Assembly: GCF_003692965.1 (NCBI RefSeq)
Contig: NZ_REHC01000008.1
Location: 124,001-188,000, forward strand
From: Lactobacillus sp. ESL0246
GTDB taxonomy: Bacteria; Bacillota; Bacilli; Lactobacillales; Lactobacillaceae
DNA: 64,000 nucleotides
Reading direction: 5' to 3'
Made by a program: the position numbers and the translations under genes. The notes beneath the pieces were generated by a model. That model was not told where the DNA came from and searched no databases. It saw only the letters and a list, made by a program, of their open reading frames with translations. Shown in pieces: positions 57,843 through 64,000 of this stretch (position 1 is its first letter; the number at the start of each line of letters is the position of its first letter).

Positions 57843-58184
57843 TTACTCTTCCCTCATTTTCTGTATTAGTTCATTTAGCACTGTTAAAGCTTGGTCCCGA
57901 TTACCTTGCTTGACTAATTCTATCAAAGTAAGCAGGCCTTGCTCAATATCGCGATAATCTTTTTGCATGTGCAATTTATCTTCATAATTTTGTAAAAGTT
58001 TGCGACACCGACGTAAATTGTCATAAACTGCTTGACGTGAAACTTGATGATTATCTGCAATTTCACTTAAAGAAAGATCATTGTAATAGTAGTCTTCAAA
58101 ATAATTTTGTTGGTTTTTCGTCAAAAGCTTGCCATAATATGCATAAAGATCGCCTATAATTTCATTTTTTTCGAGTTCATCCAT
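57843..58184 (-). CDS. ylxM: YlxM/p13-like DNA-binding protein
   Basis: Start at the ATG 58184, after AAGGTGAGC; the frame also opens at a GTG at 58193 inside that site. The 113-residue protein has a helix-turn-helix (DLSLSEIADNHQVSRQAVYDNLRR) and supports SRP function in streptococci. The ylxM-ffh pair is conserved; in many relatives ftsY precedes it directly, but here the permease and pepD lie between. Confidence 0.94.
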   Translation of the reverse strand: MDELEKNEIIGDLYAYYGKLLTKNQQNYFEDYYYNDLSLSEIADNHQVSRQAVYDNLRRCRKLLQNYEDKLHMQKDYRDIEQGLLTLIELVKQGNRDQALTVLNELIQKMREE

Positions 58185-58511
58185 TACGCTCACCTTGAAT
58201 TAGTATAGCAAAAAAGTGCCTACTTGACGATTTAGAACATTATTAATTAGTAAATCTACTTATAATAAAACTTGCTTTTCAGCTAAAATATCGGTATCAT
58301 TACCACTGGTTATTTTACTTAGTAAACTTATTATAAAACTAGTAAAAACAATCATAAAGCTAATACAAATCAGTGGCGGTACTTGGGGGATTATAACTTT
58401 GGTACCGTTTTTTACTTTAGATAATCTGTCAGAACTTGCACAGTACCTACTGGATATGTTGCTTTACTTTCTACAAGTATAAAATTCAAAGTCGCGAGGA
58501 GAATATATATA
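58185..58511. other. 327-bp gap with a permease relic, before the amino-acid permease
   Basis: Contains the ylxM upstream region and a decayed C-terminal fragment of a membrane protein on the minus strand (listed separately). No clear promoter seen for the permease. Confidence 0.5.
58260..58448 (-). pseudogene. C-terminal fragment of a membrane transporter, relic
   Basis: A minus-strand frame of about 60 codons reads VKNGTKVIIPQVPPLICISF, a hydrophobic helix, then SKITSGNDTDILAEKQVLL and a stop. The helix-plus-polar-tail pattern is that of the end of a multi-spanning transporter. A stop upstream and no start show it is a relic. Family not recognised. Confidence 0.35.
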
Positions 58512-59939
58512 TTGAATTTATGGAAAACAATGAATCGGAAAGAAGATCCCACTATTTACCAGCAAAAAGATGGTCAATTGAATCGAACTTTAAAGGTTCG
58601 GGATTTTTTAGCATTAGGAGTTGGAACGATTGTTTCAACATCCATTTTTACATTACCAGGAGAAGTAGCCGCACTTCACACTGGTCCCGCCGTTGCGATT
58701 TCATGTATAGTTGCATCAATTGTAGCAGGTTTAGTTGCTTTCGCATATGCCGAGATGGCAGCTGCCATGCCGTTTGCAGGCTCAGTTTACTCATGGATTA
58801 ATGTGATTTTTGGCGAATTTTGGGGTTGGATTTCCGGATGGGCGCTACTAGCAGAATACTTAATCGGCATGGCCTTTATCAGTTCCGGACTATCGGCTAA
58901 TTTACGTGCACTGATTGCACCACTTGGTTGGAAATTACCTAATACTTTAGCAAATCCATTGGGTATTAATGGTGGTATTTTTGATTTAGTTGCTCTAATT
59001 GCAATTTTAATTGCAGCATTTCTGGTTAGTTTTGGTGTTTCCAAAGCATCAAAGGTTGAAAACATTTTAGTCATAATCAAAGTAATGGCAATTTTATTGT
59101 TCGTAATTGTTGGATTAACAGCTGTTAAAAAAGCCAATTTTTTACCATTTATCCCCCAATATCGTGTTACTAGTCATGGGGCTTTTGGCGGCTGGCAAGG
59201 AATTTACGCCGGTGTATCAATGATTTACATTTCGTTTCTGGGATTTGATGCTATCGCATCTAATTCTGCCGAAGCTGTCAATCCCCAAAAAACAATGCCG
59301 CGCGGAATCATCGGTTCATTGCTAATTGCAGTTATCTTATTTGTCGCCGTGAGTTTGGTTTTGGTCGGAATGGTGCCATATCAGCAATACCTAAATTCAG
59401 CTGAACCAGTTGGTTATGCTTTAAGACAAACAGGTCATGGATCAATTGCAATTATTGTTCAATCAATTGCCGTTTTAGGAATGTTTACTGCTTTAATTGG
59501 ATTATGTATGGCCAGTTCCCGTCTAGTTTATTCCTTTGGTCGTGACGGGATGCTACCACAAAAACTAGGTAACCTAAATAAAGACCACCGCCCAGAAAAT
59601 TCTCTTTGGGCAGTTGCAATTGTTGCTATTATTATTTCAGCTTTTATTCCCTTCTCATTTCTAACTCAACTTGTTTCTGCAGGAACCTTAATTGCGTTCA
59701 TGTTCGTTTCAATTGGGATTTATAAATTAAGACCTCGTGAAGGTCAGGATATTGCTGACCCAGCTTTTAAGATGCCACTATATCCCCTCTTACCTTGTTT
59801 AGCTTTTCTAGGTTCTTTCGCTGTTTTTTGGGGTCTAGATAATCAGGCTAAAAAATATATGCTGTTTTGGACAATAGCGGGAATGTTAATTTATTTTCTA
59901 TACGGAATTCATCATTCTAATATTACCGAAAGAAAATAA
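58512..59939 (+). CDS. Amino-acid permease (APC family)
   Basis: The 475-residue protein has 12 hydrophobic segments and the APC signature near the N-terminus, FLALGVGTIVSTSIFTLPGEVAA (GxG-G-I). Later FLGFDAIASNSAEAVNPQKTMPRGI, the conserved helix 6/loop of cationic-amino-acid permeases (CAT/YfnA group). The exact amino acid is unknown. Start is TTG at 58512, 10 bp after GAGGAG; an in-frame ATG follows at 58530. It converges on pepD. Confidence 0.88.
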   Translation: MNLWKTMNRKEDPTIYQQKDGQLNRTLKVRDFLALGVGTIVSTSIFTLPGEVAALHTGPAVAISCIVASIVAGLVAFAYAEMAAAMPFAGSVYSWINVIFGEFWGWISGWALLAEYLIGMAFISSGLSANLRALIAPLGWKLPNTLANPLGINGGIFDLVALIAILIAAFLVSFGVSKASKVENILVIIKVMAILLFVIVGLTAVKKANFLPFIPQYRVTSHGAFGGWQGIYAGVSMIYISFLGFDAIASNSAEAVNPQKTMPRGIIGSLLIAVILFVAVSLVLVGMVPYQQYLNSAEPVGYALRQTGHGSIAIIVQSIAVLGMFTALIGLCMASSRLVYSFGRDGMLPQKLGNLNKDHRPENSLWAVAIVAIIISAFIPFSFLTQLVSAGTLIAFMFVSIGIYKLRPREGQDIADPAFKMPLYPLLPCLAFLGSFAVFWGLDNQAKKYMLFWTIAGMLIYFLYGIHHSNITERK

Positions 59940-59968
59940 CAAATTAACGATAGCGATTCTTATATAGT

Positions 59969-60006
59969 AAAAGTGTCATGCTAATAACTAGCTTGACATT
60001 TTTTGT
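59969..60006 (+). terminator. Permease terminator
   Basis: AAGTGTCATGCTA-ATAAC-TAGCTTGACATTTTTT, with one mismatch. Confidence 0.8.
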
Positions 60007-60116
60007 ACCAAAAAACTTTAAGCAACGCTTTTATAAAATCCAATGATTCTGCTTGTTGCGTTTGCAGTAACAAATTAAAGTCATTTATATGCGACTAGCG
60101 AAAGTACAATGATAAA

Positions 60117-60165
60117 TAAAAAGCACTAATCATCTAGATACTTAGATGCTTAATGCTTAATAAAT
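60117..60165 (-). terminator. pepD terminator
   Basis: AGCATTAAGCATCTA / TAGATGATTAGTGCT on the minus strand with TTTTTA after. Confidence 0.75.
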
Positions 60166-60203
60166 TATAAATATGTATTTTAACTAGCTTTCCAATTTAT
60201 CCA

Positions 60204-61628
60204 TTATAAGTTGGCATCCATATTAAATGTCAACTTGGACATCTTGATGGACTCAATCATCATTTGTCCCCATAGTTGCTCTGAACGCTTGCGCGTATAT
60301 GCTACCGTTTCTTGGTTAGCCTTAGTTAAGTATTCCGTCAATTCAGCACCGGTTTTATTTCCAGCTTTAGCAATCACTTCACTAACTCTACTACGATAAT
60401 ATTGATTTAATTCTTTCAAATAATCTGTATCTAGCTGTACAAATTGTGGGTAGTGGCTTTCTACAAGCACCGCAAGTGACTTATAATACCACCATGCATC
60501 ATTCATATTATAATCCATTGAAGTATTGCTATATGATGGATCAGTATCATTCATATTAGCAAAAAACGGCACAAATGGCGTAAAAGTAGGACCACCAATA
60601 CACAACCACATAACTGCTGCTTTATCTTCTGGAACATCACTTCTAATTTGAAGAATATGAGCATTTTGTGTTCGATTTAATCCAATAGGACGAAAACGAT
60701 GCTTTTCTTGTTCAGTTCCTTTACCAAAAGGATCATACGGTGTATTTTGATAGTGACTGCCCAATACAAATTCAATATCCTCACGAGTAATTTTCTTTGC
60801 TGCTCGCCGAATAAATGGCAGATCACCGTCAGTTGGATCCTGTTCAATTTCAGGATTGAAATATTTTTGACCATACCAAACACGGTTAGTGTTATAAAAA
60901 CGATCCTGTTGACTATAAGTACCAAAAATATGACGGAAATTCCATCCTTTATGATCAACATTTAGATTGTTTTTAGAAACAAAGTCCTGAATTCCATCGC
61001 TCCACATAAAGTTGTCTGGATCATCAAAATCAACTTGCTCAATTGAAACCCGATTAGCTGCAACTGCATATGCATCATCAGGAATTCGTTGTGCAACCCA
61101 ATGATGACCGGTAACAATTTCCATATACCAAATTTCATTTTTATCACTAAACAAAACAGAATTACCGGCTGGTGACCCATACTTCTTAATCAGCTTACCT
61201 AAATACTCAACACCATTTCTAGCTGAATGAATATATGGTAAAACCACCGTTTGCATACAGTCTTCATCCAAACCATCCCTTACTAGTGGGTCATAAGCTA
61301 AGGCACGTTCATTACCATAAGTTGATTCGGTACATGACATAGCAACATTTTCTTGATTAATGCCGCTTTCATCGTAATATCCTCGATTTTTGTAATCAAC
61401 ATTCGGAACAGCTGGAACCGCCTGAGCATTTTCCGGTAAGTCCATTCTGAAATTATTAAGCCAAGATTTAATTTTACGGCCCTTTTCGCCTTTGACTGCT
61501 GGCTCAATGATAAACTTTTGTGGAGTAATTGGTCTAAAAGTATCATCATTTCGCGCAATCATTGTTGAACCATCAACTGATGCTTTTTTTCCAACTAAAA
61601 TTGTTGTACATGCACTGTATTCTTTCAT
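60204..61628 (-). CDS. pepD: Dipeptidase, C69 family (PepD type)
   Basis: The 474-residue cytoplasmic dipeptidase is an N-terminal-nucleophile enzyme: after removal of MKEYSA, Cys7 (CTTILVGKKASVDGSTMIARNDD) becomes the nucleophile. Internal segments WYMEIVTGHHWVAQRIPDDAYAVAANR and NTNRVWYGQKYFNP fit the family. Lactobacilli carry several pepD paralogues for using peptides. It lies 21 bp after ftsY on the same strand. Confidence 0.95.
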   Translation of the reverse strand: MKEYSACTTILVGKKASVDGSTMIARNDDTFRPITPQKFIIEPAVKGEKGRKIKSWLNNFRMDLPENAQAVPAVPNVDYKNRGYYDESGINQENVAMSCTESTYGNERALAYDPLVRDGLDEDCMQTVVLPYIHSARNGVEYLGKLIKKYGSPAGNSVLFSDKNEIWYMEIVTGHHWVAQRIPDDAYAVAANRVSIEQVDFDDPDNFMWSDGIQDFVSKNNLNVDHKGWNFRHIFGTYSQQDRFYNTNRVWYGQKYFNPEIEQDPTDGDLPFIRRAAKKITREDIEFVLGSHYQNTPYDPFGKGTEQEKHRFRPIGLNRTQNAHILQIRSDVPEDKAAVMWLCIGGPTFTPFVPFFANMNDTDPSYSNTSMDYNMNDAWWYYKSLAVLVESHYPQFVQLDTDYLKELNQYYRSRVSEVIAKAGNKTGAELTEYLTKANQETVAYTRKRSEQLWGQMMIESIKMSKLTFNMDANL

Positions 61629-61649
61629 AAAAAATCTCCTTTATTCTTA

Positions 61650-62903
61650 TTATATTAAATCATGAAAAAGACCAACAGCATAATTTGCAGCATCAAAGTC
61701 AGCCAAATCGCTAGCCTTTTCACCTAATCCAACTAGTTTAACTGGTAATTTCATCTCATTACGTATTGCTAAGACAACACCACCTTTAGAAGAACCATCC
61801 AGTTTAGTCAAAACTAAACCAGTTAACTTTGTGGATTTATCAAAATCTTTTGCTTGCAATAAAGCGTTTTGCCCAGTCGAACCATCCAAAACTAGTAAAG
61901 TTTCGGTTGGCTCATTTGGTGCCAGCTTTTTTATTGTACGCTCAATCTTTTCCAATTCATTCATTAGATTTTTTTTATTCTGTAAACGGCCAGCTGTATC
62001 AACCAATAAATAATCAACATGTTCAGCTAGGGCTTTACTTGTTGCATCATAAACCACCGATGCGGGATCAGCCTGCTCTTTTCCTGTAACAACCGGAACA
62101 TTGACCCGTTTACCCCATTCTACAAGTTGCTCGACAGCACCGGCTCTAAAAGTATCTGCTGCCGCTAAAATAACCGATTTACCTTGATCCTTAAATCGTT
62201 TAGCTAATTTGCCAATTGTGGTTGTCTTACCCGCACCATTTACGCCAACAAAGAGATAGATAGTGGGCTGATCATCAGCATGAAAGCGCAATTTTTCGCT
62301 AGCTGCATCTCCATTTTGATCATATAAATCAACCAACTTTTCCACAATTACTTTTTTCAAATCATCACGTGACTTGGCATTTTGTAACTTAGCTTCATCT
62401 CTAAGTTCATCTGTTAAAGTTTCAGCTGTTTCATAGCCAACATCAGATTCAATCAGTAATTCTTCTAAATCATCAAAAAAATCCTCATCAACAGTTCTAA
62501 ACTTAGCAAAAAATTGATTCAGTCGTGAACCAAAACCCTTATTAGTTTTCTCTAATCCTTTTTCGTACAACTCTGCACTAGCTGTTTCTTGAACTTGAGA
62601 ATTATTTTTATCTGATTTTTTTTCGTCGACAATTGTTTCTTGAGATGTATTATTTGCTGTTGTCTTTTCAGAAAACTTATTGTCACCATTTGGTTGGTGA
62701 TCTTGCAGTGAAGACGATTCTTTATCTGTTTCAGTTTGTTTTAAAAGGTGATTTTTCCCACTTTTTTCATCGCTTGATACAGTTTTTACATCTTGGTCAA
62801 TTTCCTCGGTATTTTCTTTTTGGTCTGTTGCCGTCTTTTTAATAGCTGTTTCGTCATCATTGTTACCGAATAAAGACTTTTTTATTTTATCAAATAAACC
62901 CAA
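61650..62903 (-). CDS. ftsY: Signal recognition particle receptor FtsY
   Basis: The 417-residue receptor takes SRP to the membrane. A long, charged, low-complexity N-terminal A domain (1 to about 115, rich in Asp/Glu/Lys/Ser/Gln) comes before the NG domain: LFVGVNGAGKTTTIGKLAKRF, DTAGRLQNKKNLM, LTKLDGSSKGGVVL. It lies 2 bp after smc. Confidence 0.98.
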   Translation of the reverse strand: MGLFDKIKKSLFGNNDDETAIKKTATDQKENTEEIDQDVKTVSSDEKSGKNHLLKQTETDKESSSLQDHQPNGDNKFSEKTTANNTSQETIVDEKKSDKNNSQVQETASAELYEKGLEKTNKGFGSRLNQFFAKFRTVDEDFFDDLEELLIESDVGYETAETLTDELRDEAKLQNAKSRDDLKKVIVEKLVDLYDQNGDAASEKLRFHADDQPTIYLFVGVNGAGKTTTIGKLAKRFKDQGKSVILAAADTFRAGAVEQLVEWGKRVNVPVVTGKEQADPASVVYDATSKALAEHVDYLLVDTAGRLQNKKNLMNELEKIERTIKKLAPNEPTETLLVLDGSTGQNALLQAKDFDKSTKLTGLVLTKLDGSSKGGVVLAIRNEMKLPVKLVGLGEKASDLADFDAANYAVGLFHDLI

Positions 62904-62905
62904 TT

Positions 62906-64000
62906 TTAATTTACCTCATTTTTTATTTCTCTTAACGACACTGACAATACTTGTGAAACCCCAGATTCTTGCATCACAACACCATAAAGCTGATCTGCTT
63001 GTTCCATTGTACCTCTTCGGTGTGTAATGACAATAAATTGTGTGTGCAAATCATATTTTTCTAAAAATTGAGCAAAACGTGTCACATTAGCATCATCAAG
63101 AGCTGCCTCAACTTCATCAAGCACACAAAATGGAACAGGTTTGACCTTAAGCATTGCAAATAACAAAGTAATTGCCGTTAAAGCTCGTTCTCCACCTGAT
63201 AAAAGGCTAAGACTTTGTTGCTTTTTACCTGGAGGTTGGGCAATAATTTCTATTCCCGTATTAAGTAAATCATCTGGAGCAGTTAAAACAAGTTTGGCTT
63301 TTCCTCCACCAAAAACAATTGGAAATAGTTCCATAAAGTTTTTAGCAACTTCACTAAAAGTTTTATTAAATCTGACACAAACCTCTTGATCCAATTCAGC
63401 CATTGATTTTCGTAAATTGTCACGTCCGCTCAATAAATCATTTTGTTGATTATTTAGAAAATCAAATCTTTTCTTTACATCTTCATATTCTGCAATAGAT
63501 TTCAGATTTACCGGACCAATATCTTCAAGCGACATTTGATGCAGTTTAACACTCTTTTGTAGCTTCATCCTGGTTTGTTCATCATTTTCTAAATCAGACT
63601 GCGCAAGTGCTGCCTCATAAGTTAAAGAGTAATTCTTGCGTAATTGTTCAAGTCTTTGATCTATTTTACTATTTAATTGTGCTATTTTAACTGAAAAATT
63701 TTCTTGCTCATTTGCAGCATTTTTGCGTAAATCATAATTACGACTTGCAACTTGATCAAGCTGACTAATTTTAGCATCAAATTGTCCCAGTTGGGCACTG
63801 AGCTTGGTCACTTGTTGTTGCAGTTTTACTTTTTTAATAGTATCCTCTTTAGTTTGTGCTTCTAAGATTTGCTTTTTCTGCTGATCAAGATCACGATTAT
63901 GGCTAATAGCCTCTAACTTATTAGTCAAATTCTTAATTTGAGTTTGTAGTTGCGTTAAGTGCTGCTGCTTTTCAACTTGCTGCTTAGCAATATTTTCTAG
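62906..64000 (-). CDS. smc: Chromosome segregation ATPase SMC, C-terminal part, cut by window edge
   Basis: The frame is open to the right edge, so the gene starts beyond the window. The visible 364 codons hold the end of the coiled coil (to about 62906+700 bp) and the C-terminal head: QSLSLLSGGERALTAITLLFAML (signature), PFCVLDEVEAALDDANV (Walker B and D-loop) and FIVITHRRGTMEQADQLYGV. It compacts and separates chromosomes as a dimer with ScpAB. Confidence 0.97.
   Translation of the reverse strand, partial: LENIAKQQVEKQQHLTQLQTQIKNLTNKLEAISHNRDLDQQKKQILEAQTKEDTIKKVKLQQQVTKLSAQLGQFDAKISQLDQVASRNYDLRKNAANEQENFSVKIAQLNSKIDQRLEQLRKNYSLTYEAALAQSDLENDEQTRMKLQKSVKLHQMSLEDIGPVNLKSIAEYEDVKKRFDFLNNQQNDLLSGRDNLRKSMAELDQEVCVRFNKTFSEVAKNFMELFPIVFGGGKAKLVLTAPDDLLNTGIEIIAQPPGKKQQSLSLLSGGERALTAITLLFAMLKVKPVPFCVLDEVEAALDDANVTRFAQFLEKYDLHTQFIVITHRRGTMEQADQLYGVVMQESGVSQVLSVSLREIKNEVN

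Noticed and set aside
58436-58801. Plus-strand frame starting ATGGAAAAC overlapping the permease
   Set aside because: Shadow of the permease gene; the permease frame has the membrane segments and family motifs.
61298-61558. Leu/Met-rich frame inside pepD
   Set aside because: Out-of-frame shadow of a well-conserved gene.
1-64000. CRISPR arrays, toxin-antitoxin pairs, restriction systems, rRNA operons
   Set aside because: No regularly spaced repeats, no matching gene pairs and no rRNA sequence were seen.

Overview
The window is low-GC chromosomal DNA from a lactic acid bacterium, most probably a Lactobacillus in the strict sense. I infer this from the Gram-positive PolC, the hrcA-grpE-dnaK-dnaJ order with CIRCE operators, the Lactobacillus-type block rpsB-tsf / pyrH-frr-uppS-cdsA-rseP-proS-polC / rimP-nusA-ylxR-ylxQ-infB-rbfA, a C69 dipeptidase (PepD type) and a heterodimeric LmrCD-like exporter. 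No species can be named from the sequence alone.

Bases 1-8300 are accessory. The left edge carries the C-terminal end of a tyrosine integrase. It has a terminator at its stop codon, two tandem 11-bp repeats, and then the 3' end of a tRNA-Ser(CGA) gene on the other strand. This is the classic edge of an element integrated into a tRNA gene; the rest of the element lies left of the window. A NatAB-like ABC exporter follows (568-2665). Next is a decayed peptide-secretion or bacteriocin locus (2680-6196): a shortened HlyD-like accessory protein, an ABC exporter reduced to the end of its ATPase domain and fused to a foreign N-terminus, a small membrane protein, a membrane-anchored XRE regulator, and a double-glycine-leader peptide gene broken by one base in a run of seven A. 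Two 145-bp copies of one promoter region flank this locus. A PAP2 phosphatase and a DegV protein complete the segment.

Bases 8300-13800 hold eno with its own promoter and leader hairpins, a P3A-type proton-pumping ATPase, a GNAT acetyltransferase and apt. From 13.9 to 24 kb, all on the minus strand, lie recJ, lepA, a small phosphotransferase, dnaJ, dnaK, grpE and hrcA. Two CIRCE elements sit around the hrcA promoter.

Bases 24-44.6 kb are a nearly continuous minus-strand run of core information genes: ribF-truB, rbfA-infB-ylxQ-ylxR-nusA-rimP, polC-proS-rseP-cdsA-uppS-frr-pyrH, a ROK sugar kinase, then tsf-rpsB. Terminators separate rimP from polC and rbfA from truB. Together these genes make ribosomes, charge tRNA, replicate DNA and build the undecaprenyl and phospholipid precursors of the envelope.

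Bases 44.7-53.4 kb hold a methyltransferase/GIY-YIG fusion, plsC, cfa, a transposase relic, the two-gene multidrug exporter, two small conserved genes and lexA with an SOS box on its promoter. Bases 53.4-64 kb hold a nucleoside phosphorylase and the translation/secretion cluster rplS-trmD-rimM-rpsP-ffh-ylxM, with an L19 leader. An amino-acid permease and pepD separate that cluster from ftsY and smc; smc runs off the right edge.
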